Counted from the first letter of the stretch, positions 26,295 to 37,029 are shown. The stretch: 64,000 bases of DNA from Ravibacter sp964559125 (GCA_964559125.1 CAZLGW010000031.1:5766-69765), one strand, 5' to 3'. A program made the numbers and translations. The notes: a model not told the origin generated them from the sequence alone.

Positions 26295-27026
26295 ATGATC
26301 CTCAGGACAGAAAAGCTGATCAAGAAATACGGACAAAGGCTGGTTAATAACCTGGTAAGCTACCAGGTGGAGCAGGGAGAGATCGTCGGGTTGCTCGGAC
26401 CCAACGGGGCAGGCAAGACCACTTCATTTTATATGGCAGTAGGTCTTGTCAAACCTAATAGCGGGAAGGTATACCTTGACGAGACAGATATCACTGATCT
26501 GCCCATGTACAAACGGGCCAGGCTGGGCCTGGGCTACCTTGCCCAGGAAGCTTCCGTATTCAGACAGTTGACGGTAGAGGAAAATATCAAAGCGGTTCTT
26601 CAGTTTACCCGGCTTTCCAAAGCCGCGCAAAAAGACAAGATGGAAGAGCTCCTGGAAGAGTTCAGCCTTCTCCATGTCCGTAAGAGCAGAGGATCGGTAC
26701 TTTCCGGGGGTGAGCGTCGCAGAACCGAAATAGCCCGGGCCCTTGCAGTAGACCCTAAGTTTATCCTACTCGACGAACCCTTTGCTGGTGTCGACCCTAT
26801 CGCTGTAGAAGATATTCAGCATATCGTAGCCAGGCTTAAGCACAAGAACATCGGGATCCTTATTACCGACCACAACGTAAACGAAACCCTGTCGATTACC
26901 GACAGAGCTTATCTCCTCTTTGAAGGTAAAATTCTGAAGGAAGGAACGGCAGAAGAACTTGCAGCCGACGAGCAGGTAAGAAAGCTGTACCTCGGCCAGC
27001 ATTTCGAGCTGAAACGAAAAATCTGA
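26295..27026 (+). CDS. lptB: Lipopolysaccharide export ABC transporter ATPase
   Basis: A 243-residue ABC ATPase. Walker A is GLLGPNGAGKTTSF, the signature is VLSGGERRRTEIARAL, Walker B is FILLDEPFAGVDPIAV, and DHNVNETLSITDRAYLL is the H-loop and LptB tail. The pattern LGYLAQEASVFRQLTVEENI is diagnostic for LptB. It powers extraction of LPS from the inner membrane with LptFG. The frame opens at a TTG 33 bases earlier; ATG 26295 (MILRTEKLIKKYG) fits the family N-terminus. Confidence 0.95.
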   Translation: MILRTEKLIKKYGQRLVNNLVSYQVEQGEIVGLLGPNGAGKTTSFYMAVGLVKPNSGKVYLDETDITDLPMYKRARLGLGYLAQEASVFRQLTVEENIKAVLQFTRLSKAAQKDKMEELLEEFSLLHVRKSRGSVLSGGERRRTEIARALAVDPKFILLDEPFAGVDPIAVEDIQHIVARLKHKNIGILITDHNVNETLSITDRAYLLFEGKILKEGTAEELAADEQVRKLYLGQHFELKRKI

Positions 27027-27065
27027 GATTGGCCAACCTTAAAAGTAAGCGGAGGTGCCATGCAC

Positions 27066-30000
27066 TTATTCCGCCAGGTTAAATCTCAGTTGAACCCCTC
27101 CCGACGATACCGACCTGTAGAAGCTATTTGAAACCAGCGGATCGTTGAACATCCGCTCAAAGTAAAACTGAAGACTCAGACGATTGCTCACCACGTAATT
27201 GATGGTAGGCCGGAGCTGGAAATTGATATTACCGGCCGTCGGCGTATTTTCAGCTACCTCCCGTTTTATACCCGCTTCCTCTATCTCGATAATTTTGCGC
27301 TGTATAGAACGCGTGTCCCTGAAAGTAACCGACATTTGTGCCGTCAGGTCATTTTTCAGCCTTCTGGTCGCACCGTTTATCTTGAACGGAAGTGCCATAT
27401 TATTTTTGGTAAAACCAACGCTGATGGTCAGATCCTGGTTAAACAGTTCCTGCATCTGGGTGTTGGCAAGATTGAGTGCCACGGTGCGGTCACGGTTGTA
27501 ATCGATCCTGCCGGTTATCTGGCCGACAGTGCGGAAGTTAATCCCGATCAGCGGCGAAAACCGCTCCGCCATGGTGATAGTGCTCATCGCAAATACCGGG
27601 ATGTAGTGCCCATATTCGTTGACATGATTATACAACGGACTGTTATTCATCAGGTTTGATGCCATCAGGTAGCCTGTAACGGCCAGGTTGACATACATCT
27701 CCTCGTAGTTCAGGGAAGAGGTAAAATTACCCACGCTATAAGTCGAGGTATAATTATGCTCTATGGAGAACGATTGGAATATGTTTTTGAACAGGGGTAT
27801 CTGCGACAGCCCGTTGTAGCGCACCGACCAGTTCGGGAAAGGCATCTTGAGGAACGGGCTTGTTCTCATTTTCCCTGTACTGTCTGCCCCCCGTCCGCTA
27901 TAGGCTGCAAAGAAAGACGGTATCAGCACATCCTGGGAATTCCTGTTGTAAGTACCTTCTCCTATATTCTCCGGGGCACTGTTGAGCCTGTCCGCTATAA
28001 TTCCCCGGTACCTGATAAAATTATCGAACACCGGTGAGCTGTGGTCCCTGTTCATCTTGGAGAGGGCAGTCCTGAACGACATAAAAGACATGCTGTACTG
28101 TCCGTTCCGGAGCGGGCTTTCCGATTGGTAGATCCCCCCGGAGTCGGGCCGGTAAAATTCCTGGTAGGCATCCCGGCGCGTGTAATCGGCCTTTATGTTG
28201 ATCTGAAAATCCTTGAAGGGCTCAAGCGAGGTATTGGCGTTGAAACGCTTGTCAACCGTCTGCTGAAAAGGCTGGTTCAGGATACGGCTGTCGGTCAGCC
28301 ATCCTTTGGCCGCCGCCTGTTTCTGGAAATCCCGCTGCTGCTCACCGAGCACAAAGCCCAGACCGGGTGCCCCGCCTTTATCAAGCCCGAAAAAGCGTGG
28401 TGTCCCCAGGAAACCGGGAAGCGCCGTAGTCTCCAGTACCGAATAGCTGAAATTGATGCCGCGCACGGTCATCAGTAAACGGGTAAAGTCCTTCAAGACC
28501 TGGCTCGACTGGGTTTTCATCTCCTCTATATCACCAGGGCTTCTCGTAAAGTTTTTTCTTGCCGTTCCGGGCGTATTGGCAAATTTGAGATACTTGAGCT
28601 TATTGTAAAGCGCGACGAAATCGACGCGGCCGCTGATGCCCCGCTCCCTGCTGTTCCTGAGGATATTCCCGAACTCCGACCCGTTTTCATCAACAGCTCC
28701 AAAGGCGTTGGCCATAAAATTATACCCGATGCGATGGTTATAGTCTGCCGCAAGCCAATCGGTAAGCGGAAGCTTATCCAGCGGCAGCCTCCAGGTCAGG
28801 TTGATCCTCTGGTCAAAGTCTTTGATCCTGCCGAGGTTTTTGAAATTACGCCAGAGCGAATCCTTTTTCTCTTCCGTATCCAGGTCGCCGTAAGGCTCAT
28901 CCACCATCGCCCGCGCCGCAGCATTGTATGTCACCACTACGCTTTTGGTCAGGTTCCAGGTGAAATCGTAGAAGCGGTTAAACCAGAAAAACTTTTCAAA
29001 ATAGGGTAATTGTCCATCTGTAGTAAGATCGGAATTGCGGAGCTGGGTACGCATAAAATTGCGTTCCACATCAGCTCTCACTGCCATTGATGTCGGGAAA
29101 AGATTAAGGTTAAAATCCTTGATGAAGGCAGCATAGGCATTCGTTACCTTCCAGTTCTTAAACGGCTCGAGAGGCTTGGCGGTTTTCGAGAAAGCGTATG
29201 CAATCCCGCCCTTGTACATTTTCTGAAGGAAAGATTCGGTCAGTATGTTCGTCTTTTTCAGATCATTGAATGCATAAGTAAAGGCAAAGTTCTCAAAATC
29301 GTAAAAATGCGGAGTACGGGAGCCTGTTCCCATCCTCATTTTTCTGACGTTAGATAAATTGATCCCCCTCCTTGTGGTATTGTCTACCACCATCCGGCGA
29401 TACCGTTCCCTCTCATCAAAATCCCTGAGGTTATCGAGGGAGGTTTTGAGACGCATGTCCGGGTCCAGAGGGTCAAATGTAGGGGCAACCTGCTTGCGAT
29501 CGTAATTGAGGAAAAGCGGGATACTGAAACCCCATTGCTCCGGCAGGAACTTATCTACCGCCACGTTAGAGGCAATGCCGAAATCGCTGGTAAATGCCCT
29601 CGAACGCTCCCCGATCTTGGTCTGAACACCTCCGAAACCGAAGGTTTCCACCCTTCCTGTAGCCTTTATGGTAGCGAGGTCGGCAAGCTTTGCATCGAGC
29701 TGGCCGATAGCCGACCACCCCGCCGTCTGGTCAAAGCCTTCTACATGCAGCTCGTTCACCCACAGGCAGAAGCTCTGGGGACGCTCGTCATCGGATACCG
29801 GGTTTCTCAGGCCGATCATCATTACGCGTACCAGGCTCAGATCAGGGTTTCCCACTACGGTAATCCGGTAGAGCCCGTCGGAGCTAAGCATCGAATAGGG
29901 CTGCGAATAGCTTCTCCCCCACTCCTGGTTTCGCCGGGACTTGACATTGAGAAGATCCTGCAGGTCAAAGTTGATTTCGTTGGCTTCAGGCCACACGGCC

Positions 30001-33000
30001 GTAGCAACGGCTTCTCCCGGCCGTGTAGCAACCAGGTTCAGCTTCTCTACCTCATAATAGTTCTGGCTCACATCGGTACCCAAACGCATAAACACTCCGG
30101 TCCCGCCCACTATCGGGTCGTCGCTGTGCATATGCACATACATTTTCAGTCTCTTGCGGAACTGAAGATCGAGATTCACATTCTTGAACACTCCCCTCGA
30201 GTCTCCGTCTCTGAGATCGGTAACGCACAAGCTCATGGCCTGTTCATTCAGGGTAAAATTCTGGTTGGGCTGGGTAAAATCGCGGTCACGTTCCCATCCC
30301 GGCGGCACGGTATACACATATTTACCGGAAGCTTCAGAGCCGACCTGGCTATTCTCTTCGATGCTTACAGTACCAACCGTAAACTTTGCATCGTACTTCT
30401 CCGGCGCCTCCAGCTGGTTGACGGCATTCAGATCGTAAGGATATTTACGATACTGTTGCCCCACAAGCTGCAGCTGACCAAACCTGAGCACCACCGGGTT
30501 TTCAAATTCGGTCAGGTACATCCTCATAAACCGGATGGACTTAAAGCTGTTCATGTTGGGAGTCTTCCCTGTGAATTCACGTACAGGAACCCGGAAAAGG
30601 AACCAATCGGCTCCGTCGGTCGTCGTCTTATCTACAATATAACCATGCCCCACTTCCAGCTGACCGGGCTGAAGATCGATCACATACTCGTAGTACTCTT
30701 CATTATTATTGATTGTGTTGTCGGTATTGAGATCCTCGCCGTCGGGCAGGTTGGTATTGGCCTGCGTAAACTGGTTCCTGTTCTGGGTACTTTCCGGAGA
30801 GTTGTTTTCGGCCCCGAGAAAGTTCTTATAGCGCTGCAGCACGTTGGCACCCTGCTGATCCCATTTTTCGCCGAGATAGAATTCAAAATCGTCGGCAGAG
30901 GGATCCTTACGGATCAGTTCCAACGCCTCCGGACTCACCGTATTCTCCACCCGGTCGAGGAAGCTTTCCTTAAAGAAGCGCTGCTCATCCGCACTGCTCA
31001 TCCCGTCTAACCCGACATCCTGTCTTTCGCGCCCTCCCGGTTCATTACTGAAGGCGTTAATTACAAACTGCTGACGGGTTACATAACCCCAGGCAGTGGA
31101 ATCAACATTGACGCCCACAACCCTGTCAGCGATAGGTAAGCCGTTTTCGAAATTATACCGTTCATCGGGAATAATGTCCTCTGAAATATCCCCAAGGTTA
31201 AAGACCAGCTTCCCGCCGGTCGCTTTCCGATCTGCATTGTTACCCGAATCATCGGTGTACCCTGCCCTGACAATCCCGTTGGGGCCGTCTATAAAAGGAT
31301 CCAGCAACCAGAAATCGATCGTCTCGATATTGGCATTATCAAAATCGTTATCAGCGGAGATAGCCCTTGTGATGGCCCCGAAATTCTCCTTCGGATTCCT
31401 GAGCATCCCTCGCCTGTCAAGATCTGTATTATAATTGTACATCCCGCGTTCGGCAGGATAGTAAGCTACGTCAAGGATAGTCTGCGGCAGGTTTATAACC
31501 GGCACTGCTTTCCCCGGAAAAAGGTCCTGCGGGACATACATCCTCTCGTAAAAGTTCTTTATTTCTCCCTCTTCAGGCAGCACAGGCATACCGATATTAC
31601 CACCTAAGTCTCTGCCGGAAAACACGTTATCGACGTTATATACCGATATTTTGGCACGATTGAAGGCGTGTTCAAGCCTTTGGGAAGTAGCTCCCGGAAA
31701 ATTGAAATTGGGAGAGTTCTGCGGTGTCGCCCCTACTTTCCACAAAGTCGGCTGCCTGACCATATCGTAAACCATCCTGGAAGTTTCGAAATCGTCTACG
31801 ATAGCTCTCCCGTTAATACGCCTGTTGAGTCCCGGGTACAGCTGCGCCGCTTCTCCTTTGAAATGGATATACGACATTTCCTTGGTCTGTATCAGGGGAA
31901 GCTTATCGAGCAGCCTGGTGATAAAAGGAGCCTCTTTCCGTATACTTCCGTCAATTCCTATGATCGTGTTGCTTGCCGGCTCGTTCCCGATGGCAACACG
32001 TTTCAGAAAGCCTGCAGGGGTTTCGTTGTAGTGCATGGCCGTCATGCCTATACGTACGTCTTTGTTCAGGATATAATCCAGGCGGGTCCCCACAAGCGTC
32101 CTTATCTGGTTGTCAAAAAGATCGGGTTTTTCGTACTCCACAACGATCTCCCTGCCCGAATTAAGCACAGAAGGATTTGTTATCCGGACACGCCCCATCT
32201 GTGGTTCCACCACATAATCTCCTCCCCTCGACAACGCCACTCCCCCGGAAGTCACCATCACAGACTCTTCCGCAACCCCGAACGGCAGCTGTATTTCCGT
32301 ACCGCCGGCCGACTGGTAATTCCCCTTCAGGTAGTATTTGTTCTTTTCGTTTATCTGCTGAGCTTCGATCATCGTCGTACGGTAGAGCTCGCTGAATACA
32401 TACTGTTTCGCCAGATCCGCTTCGTCCGGATCAAAATACGCTTCTATCGTCCTTCCGAAGGGTTCCAGAACCGGGAATATAATCCTTCCGTTCTGGGAAT
32501 CGACGGTATATCCCTCTACGTAATCGAAGTTACCGTCCGGCTGGAAATCGCCTACGGTATTAAGACGGTCGAGCTGCATGATCTTGACCAGCGGCTGGTT
32601 TTGTAACCTCCTGCCTACCTGCAGGTTAGGAGTATCCATACCCGTCGCATCATCTTTATAGATAATTCTCAGCTGAAAGCTCTGCTTGTCGATCTGTGAA
32701 GCGCCCAGGGAATAGATGTTTTTCATCATGAGATCCCACATGGGCTGGGTGGTGTTGTTCCGGATCGTGGAAGATTTCAGCAGCTTAAGCGCTATCACTT
32801 CATCATCCCTGAGGTTCTGGTAGTCTTCGGTAAGCTCCCCGACCTTATAGGATCTGCCGCGATAAGTATACTCATAGGCAACCGCAAGCACCTCATCATT
32901 CCGCAAAGGCACCGTCAGGGAGATATAGCCCAGCTGGGGATTGAAAATATAGTCGCGCTCGCTGACCAGCTTTTTGGCCCCGCGAAGCAGTTCATAATCG

Positions 33001-34298
33001 GTATTTTTACGTAAAGACAGCGGTGCGGAAGTAAGGACACCGTTTGTCTGGTCCACCTGTCTGAAAGCCGGGTTTCCCAGTAGGTTGCGATAAAGCGGAT
33101 CGTCCTTCATATCGACCGGCGTCGCCTCCTCGTTCTCGGTGATACCTGTAAAACCCACTATATTCCTGAGCGTCGTCGTAGTAGCCGTTCTGTTAGTCAC
33201 ATACACCTCCATCCGCGTCACAATGGCAGGCGAAGTAATATTGGGAAGGCTTTTAAGCGATTTTTCATACTGCTCTCTGAAGAGATGCGACAGGAAAAAG
33301 TGGCGGTTTTCCTCGTAGTTATCCGAACGGATCTCAAATTCCCGACCCTGCGTACCTCCTCTCAACACTATTCTTTCTTTCCTTGAGCGCTGCTGGGAGG
33401 CTACGAATGTAGCATTAAGCCTTCCGAACTGCATCTCGGTTTTCAACCCGAACAGGTTCTGCATTCCCGGAATAAGCTGTGTATTAGTGACCCAGTTTAC
33501 GTTTCCGGCTTCAACCGCCCGTATAAAGCTCTCCTGCTTACCTTTATAGTTAAGCTTGAGCATATTCTCAAACTTAAAACTCGCCTTGGTATCGTAATTC
33601 GTCAGGAAACCGAGCCTTTCGCTGATCTTGGCGTTAAAGTTGATATTAATCTGGGGCTTAAAGACGAAATCAAAGTTTCTCCGCTGCCGGATCGGTATCG
33701 ACGGGTTGTCGTTGAACTGGTTCATGAAACCGATATCCATCGTAACAAACCCGTTAGGCAGCATGTCCAGGAAATCGTTGCCCATCAGGCGGTCGAGAGA
33801 AGGCGGCAGATCCAGTTTGGGCAGCAGCCGGCCCGCACCGTAAGCCTCCGACTTCGAAGCATATTCACGCAACAGGTTATCGAACGTTCTTCTGTTCTGA
33901 ATTTCATTGTAGGTATTCAGATCGATGCTTTCTTTGGGGCGGTATTCAATATTTCCTTTATCGGTTTCGATTTCTTCGGAAACTACAATATCGCCGGAAG
34001 GCGCTAATTCTATCCGTGTCGAGACATTGGAAGGTGGTTTCTGATAAATCGGCGACCTGGGGCGCGGCTCTGTAAACCGGTTACGGTAGTAGTCTTTCCA
34101 GTTAAGCTTGACTCCCCTTCCCGAACGCTCCGTCTTCCTTTCGCTAGTGTCGGGAAGCGTGTCGGCAGGAAACGGGTAAGCGCCAATATCATATTTCCCT
34201 GCCGGAGGTACATATACACCCGGTATGGCCGCCATATATACAGCCGAGGTGAGGAGCAATGAGCCGCGAAACAGGAGTTGGTAAATATATTTAGACAA
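27066..34298 (-). CDS. sprA: SprA, outer-membrane translocon of the type IX secretion system
   Basis: A 2410-residue protein, the right size for the family, whose Flavobacterium member forms a giant 36-strand outer-membrane barrel through which T9SS cargo leaves the periplasm. The N-terminus is a signal-like segment (LLFRGSLLLTSAVYMAAIPG). Family-like blocks include SIPIRQRRNFDFVFKPQINI, VTNTQLIPGMQNLFGLKTEM, the repeated SprA motif-like YVFSELYRTTMIEAQQ, and a C-terminus ending in aromatic strand LQFYFERMF...LRFNL. Initiation is probably TTG at 34296-34298; the next ATG (34235) would lose most of the signal. It lies directly after ruvA, as is usual in Bacteroidota, and converges on lptB. Confidence 0.95.
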   Translation of the reverse strand: MSKYIYQLLFRGSLLLTSAVYMAAIPGVYVPPAGKYDIGAYPFPADTLPDTSERKTERSGRGVKLNWKDYYRNRFTEPRPRSPIYQKPPSNVSTRIELAPSGDIVVSEEIETDKGNIEYRPKESIDLNTYNEIQNRRTFDNLLREYASKSEAYGAGRLLPKLDLPPSLDRLMGNDFLDMLPNGFVTMDIGFMNQFNDNPSIPIRQRRNFDFVFKPQININFNAKISERLGFLTNYDTKASFKFENMLKLNYKGKQESFIRAVEAGNVNWVTNTQLIPGMQNLFGLKTEMQFGRLNATFVASQQRSRKERIVLRGGTQGREFEIRSDNYEENRHFFLSHLFREQYEKSLKSLPNITSPAIVTRMEVYVTNRTATTTTLRNIVGFTGITENEEATPVDMKDDPLYRNLLGNPAFRQVDQTNGVLTSAPLSLRKNTDYELLRGAKKLVSERDYIFNPQLGYISLTVPLRNDEVLAVAYEYTYRGRSYKVGELTEDYQNLRDDEVIALKLLKSSTIRNNTTQPMWDLMMKNIYSLGASQIDKQSFQLRIIYKDDATGMDTPNLQVGRRLQNQPLVKIMQLDRLNTVGDFQPDGNFDYVEGYTVDSQNGRIIFPVLEPFGRTIEAYFDPDEADLAKQYVFSELYRTTMIEAQQINEKNKYYLKGNYQSAGGTEIQLPFGVAEESVMVTSGGVALSRGGDYVVEPQMGRVRITNPSVLNSGREIVVEYEKPDLFDNQIRTLVGTRLDYILNKDVRIGMTAMHYNETPAGFLKRVAIGNEPASNTIIGIDGSIRKEAPFITRLLDKLPLIQTKEMSYIHFKGEAAQLYPGLNRRINGRAIVDDFETSRMVYDMVRQPTLWKVGATPQNSPNFNFPGATSQRLEHAFNRAKISVYNVDNVFSGRDLGGNIGMPVLPEEGEIKNFYERMYVPQDLFPGKAVPVINLPQTILDVAYYPAERGMYNYNTDLDRRGMLRNPKENFGAITRAISADNDFDNANIETIDFWLLDPFIDGPNGIVRAGYTDDSGNNADRKATGGKLVFNLGDISEDIIPDERYNFENGLPIADRVVGVNVDSTAWGYVTRQQFVINAFSNEPGGRERQDVGLDGMSSADEQRFFKESFLDRVENTVSPEALELIRKDPSADDFEFYLGEKWDQQGANVLQRYKNFLGAENNSPESTQNRNQFTQANTNLPDGEDLNTDNTINNNEEYYEYVIDLQPGQLEVGHGYIVDKTTTDGADWFLFRVPVREFTGKTPNMNSFKSIRFMRMYLTEFENPVVLRFGQLQLVGQQYRKYPYDLNAVNQLEAPEKYDAKFTVGTVSIEENSQVGSEASGKYVYTVPPGWERDRDFTQPNQNFTLNEQAMSLCVTDLRDGDSRGVFKNVNLDLQFRKRLKMYVHMHSDDPIVGGTGVFMRLGTDVSQNYYEVEKLNLVATRPGEAVATAVWPEANEINFDLQDLLNVKSRRNQEWGRSYSQPYSMLSSDGLYRITVVGNPDLSLVRVMMIGLRNPVSDDERPQSFCLWVNELHVEGFDQTAGWSAIGQLDAKLADLATIKATGRVETFGFGGVQTKIGERSRAFTSDFGIASNVAVDKFLPEQWGFSIPLFLNYDRKQVAPTFDPLDPDMRLKTSLDNLRDFDERERYRRMVVDNTTRRGINLSNVRKMRMGTGSRTPHFYDFENFAFTYAFNDLKKTNILTESFLQKMYKGGIAYAFSKTAKPLEPFKNWKVTNAYAAFIKDFNLNLFPTSMAVRADVERNFMRTQLRNSDLTTDGQLPYFEKFFWFNRFYDFTWNLTKSVVVTYNAAARAMVDEPYGDLDTEEKKDSLWRNFKNLGRIKDFDQRINLTWRLPLDKLPLTDWLAADYNHRIGYNFMANAFGAVDENGSEFGNILRNSRERGISGRVDFVALYNKLKYLKFANTPGTARKNFTRSPGDIEEMKTQSSQVLKDFTRLLMTVRGINFSYSVLETTALPGFLGTPRFFGLDKGGAPGLGFVLGEQQRDFQKQAAAKGWLTDSRILNQPFQQTVDKRFNANTSLEPFKDFQINIKADYTRRDAYQEFYRPDSGGIYQSESPLRNGQYSMSFMSFRTALSKMNRDHSSPVFDNFIRYRGIIADRLNSAPENIGEGTYNRNSQDVLIPSFFAAYSGRGADSTGKMRTSPFLKMPFPNWSVRYNGLSQIPLFKNIFQSFSIEHNYTSTYSVGNFTSSLNYEEMYVNLAVTGYLMASNLMNNSPLYNHVNEYGHYIPVFAMSTITMAERFSPLIGINFRTVGQITGRIDYNRDRTVALNLANTQMQELFNQDLTISVGFTKNNMALPFKINGATRRLKNDLTAQMSVTFRDTRSIQRKIIEIEEAGIKREVAENTPTAGNINFQLRPTINYVVSNRLSLQFYFERMFNDPLVSNSFYRSVSSGGVQLRFNLAE

Positions 34299-34407
34299 AA
34301 TATCCGACCAATTTTCGATTTGTTGGAAGAAGGTTCAAAGTATGACGTAAAACCACAACGTTTTAACCTCCCCTGTTATTTTTTTTAAGCAAAAAAACTG
34401 TTTCCCG

Positions 34408-34998
34408 TTACCTCAGCGACAGCTTGATCAGTTCTTCTATACTAATATTATCACCGTACTTTTTCAGTATAGTTTCTATACTCTTCTCTGCTGCCGATCG
34501 CGGTACTCCCAATGTCACCAGCGCACTGAGCGCTTCGCTCTTCTTCCCGCTCATCGTCTCAGCTCCCGAAGACGGTATCCCGGCCTCGAATCCTTCTTTT
34601 TTAATCCGGTCTTTCAACTCCAGGATAAGCCTCTGAGCCGTTTTGGAACCCACGCCTTTGATCGACTGGATAGCCCGGAGGTCTTCTTTGAGAATAGCCG
34701 ACCTGATCTCCTGCGCTGACATGGATGAAAGCATAACCAGCGCCATGGCAGGCCCTACGCCCGAAACACTTATCAAATGCAAAAAAAGGTGTTTTTCCGT
34801 AGACTCCCAAAAACCGTAAAGGACATGTGCGTCTTCCCGTATACTCAGATAGGTATAGAGCTTGCAGGGCGTTCCGGTTTCGGGCAGGACGGCGTAGGTC
34901 TGGAGCGAAATCCTTATCTCGTAACCGACTCCATTGGCCTCGATTACTACATTCGACGGCTCTTTTTCAGCAAGCCTGCCGGTTATAAATGCTATCAT
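34408..34998 (-). CDS. ruvA: Holliday junction branch-migration protein RuvA
   Basis: A 196-residue protein with all three domains: OB fold (MIAFITGRLAEKEPSNVVIE, YTYLSIREDAHVLYGF), tandem helix-hairpin-helix domain (ISVSGVGPAMALVMLSSM and IKGVGSKTAQRLILELKD) and the small C-terminal helical domain that contacts RuvB (SALVTLGVPRSAAEKSI). RuvA binds four-way junctions and loads RuvB. It is the upstream neighbour of sprA on the same strand, after a 109-base gap. Confidence 0.97.
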   Translation of the reverse strand: MIAFITGRLAEKEPSNVVIEANGVGYEIRISLQTYAVLPETGTPCKLYTYLSIREDAHVLYGFWESTEKHLFLHLISVSGVGPAMALVMLSSMSAQEIRSAILKEDLRAIQSIKGVGSKTAQRLILELKDRIKKEGFEAGIPSSGAETMSGKKSEALSALVTLGVPRSAAEKSIETILKKYGDNISIEELIKLSLR

Positions 34999-35072
34999 AC
35001 TCTATACTCCTGCAAAACCAAACCCCCAAGCCTGTCGGCCGGGGGGTGACGATATTCATTTTTATCGGCAAT

Positions 35073-36983
35073 CTACCCGGAAATAAGAATCTTCATTCCC
35101 GTCTTAAGGGCATTGCCTTTGATATTATTTACTTTCTTTATCTTGTCAACCGAAAGTCCGTATTTCCTGGAAATCGCCCATAGCGTATCTCCGCTCTGTA
35201 CTACATGGTAAACATTCCGGGTTCTTGCCCGGGCTTGTACGACCGACTTGTCAACCACCCCGGCAGTTGCTGGGATCTCCAGCTTTTTCCCTGCCACCAA
35301 CCTGCTGTCATGCAGCCCGTTGTGCTTTTTAATTTCCTCTACTTCAACATTGTATCTTTCTGCTATCGAAATCAAGGTCTCTCCCTTCCTTATAGTATGT
35401 ACTGCCGGACCAGCCCCGGCATTGGGAGCAGGCTGCTTCACTGCGACGGCTGCCCGGGGTTTATCTCTGTTCTCACTATTTTCATTTTTACTTTTTGCCT
35501 CCAGGCGGGCTGCCTGACGGGCAAGCAGCATAGCCTCTGTCATCGGTCCATCCGATTCCTCCGTAACAACAGCCTGGCTTTCCGCAACCGCAGCTACCTC
35601 ACTTACAGCCGGCTCTTCCGTCTCCTCTTCAGGCGTTGCAGAAACCAGGGTCACCTGAATTTTCTCTTCCTTCGGGGAAGCCGGGGAAGTATCCCCGCCG
35701 GCAATTATGACCGGGCTTTGTACCGCTTCTTCTTTGATACGGCTACGCGTAGTTTTCTTAACAAGCAGGCGCTGGCCCTTCCGCAGCGTGGTGCTCCTGA
35801 GTCCGTTCCACGTTTTCAGTTGGGAAACCGTCACTCCATGCTGCCTGGCTATCCCCGACAATGTCTGCCCGCTGCGCACGGTATGGCGGATATTGGTACT
35901 GATCACCTCATAGCCGTCTTTCACAGTACGCGACTCAGCCAGGTGAATGCCAGAATTAACAGGGACTTTGGAAGAAGAGTCCAGGATAGATGGCATATTA
36001 TCGGCCAGCAGCGCCGCCTTCGTTGCCGGGATCCTCAGGCAGAATTCCCCGCCCGAATGGGGAATACAGATACCCACCAGGTGCGGGTTGAGCTCGTATA
36101 TATCGTCGAGGGACATCCCTCCCAGCGAAGCAAAAGTATTCAGATTCAGGTATCCCTTTACCTTAATGGTGTCAGAAACAGGTATCAACTTCAGGTCACT
36201 CGCCACAATCCCGTGGTCTTTGCTGTAATTCATGAGGTAGACCATCGCGACAAACTGCGGGACGTAGTTCCGGGTTTCCTTCGGCAATACCGGGTATATA
36301 CCCCAGAAATCGTTTTTGCCCGTACGACGGATCGCCCTTCTGACATTTCCCGGGCCGCAGTTGTAGGCAGCCAGTGCCATTTCCCAGTCTCCGAAAATAT
36401 TATGCAGTTGCTTCAGGTACTTACAGGCTGCCTCGGTAGATTTCTCAGGATGAAAGCGTTCGTCGATAAACTGGTTTTGCTCCAGGCCAAGCTCCCGGCC
36501 GGTAGCCCTCATAAACTGCCATAGACCTCCGGCTCCCGCCCTTGAAATAATCCTGGGACTAAGGCCTGATTCTATTAACGGCAGGTACTTCAGCTCTTCG
36601 GGGAGATTATACTTCGCAAGCGCCTCTTCAAAAATAGGAAAATACAGATCTTTTGTCTCGAGCATTCTTCTTGTAAAAGAACTACGCTTATCGACAAAAA
36701 AATCGACATACCTGTGCGAATGTTCATTATACCGGAGTGGTATTTCATTTTGGAGGTATTTGAACCGGTCTTTCAGGAGAAAGGAGGATACGGGGCTCTC
36801 AGGTTGCTCCTCCAGTATTTCGGGTACCACCAGGTCAAGGGCCGACACTACTGTTGCTGTGTCGTTTTCCGTCTCAAGCTCTTCCTCTACGGCCTCTGCC
36901 TGCTGCGCATTGACTTCGAATGAAAAAAAAATGGCCAAAACCAAAATAAATCGCACAATACTCACGCTATCCAGCTTTTTCAT
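35073..36983 (-). CDS. MltD-like lytic transglycosylase with three LysM domains
   Basis: A 636-residue exported protein (signal peptide cut near EVNAQQ). The SLT domain (about 110-240) has LPLIESGLSPRIISRAGAGG, with the catalytic glutamate in IESGL, then LWQFMRATGRELGL and ALAAYNCGPGNVRRA. Three LysM repeats bind peptidoglycan: RHTVRSGQTLSGIARQHG near 380, VHTIRKGETLISIAERYN near 530 and VYHVVQSGDTLWAISRKYG near 590. A low-complexity acidic linker separates the first from the others. It cleaves glycan strands of the cell wall. The ATG at 36983 follows in-frame TTG and GTG codons and gives MKKLDSVS. Confidence 0.93.
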   Translation of the reverse strand: MKKLDSVSIVRFILVLAIFFSFEVNAQQAEAVEEELETENDTATVVSALDLVVPEILEEQPESPVSSFLLKDRFKYLQNEIPLRYNEHSHRYVDFFVDKRSSFTRRMLETKDLYFPIFEEALAKYNLPEELKYLPLIESGLSPRIISRAGAGGLWQFMRATGRELGLEQNQFIDERFHPEKSTEAACKYLKQLHNIFGDWEMALAAYNCGPGNVRRAIRRTGKNDFWGIYPVLPKETRNYVPQFVAMVYLMNYSKDHGIVASDLKLIPVSDTIKVKGYLNLNTFASLGGMSLDDIYELNPHLVGICIPHSGGEFCLRIPATKAALLADNMPSILDSSSKVPVNSGIHLAESRTVKDGYEVISTNIRHTVRSGQTLSGIARQHGVTVSQLKTWNGLRSTTLRKGQRLLVKKTTRSRIKEEAVQSPVIIAGGDTSPASPKEEKIQVTLVSATPEEETEEPAVSEVAAVAESQAVVTEESDGPMTEAMLLARQAARLEAKSKNENSENRDKPRAAVAVKQPAPNAGAGPAVHTIRKGETLISIAERYNVEVEEIKKHNGLHDSRLVAGKKLEIPATAGVVDKSVVQARARTRNVYHVVQSGDTLWAISRKYGLSVDKIKKVNNIKGNALKTGMKILISG

Positions 36984-37029
36984 CACCAAATGTACTTGCG
37001 GTTAAACGCTTAGATTAAATTAGAAAGTC

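Noticed and set aside
29535..31010. Plus-strand open frame of 491 codons inside sprA
   Set aside because: It is antisense to a well-supported sprA. Its translation is rich in His, Arg and Leu with no motif, which is typical of a shadow frame over GC-rich coding DNA.
35205..36524. Plus-strand open frame of 439 codons opposite the lytic transglycosylase gene
   Set aside because: It is antisense to clear SLT and LysM domains, and its own translation has no recognisable domain or start context.
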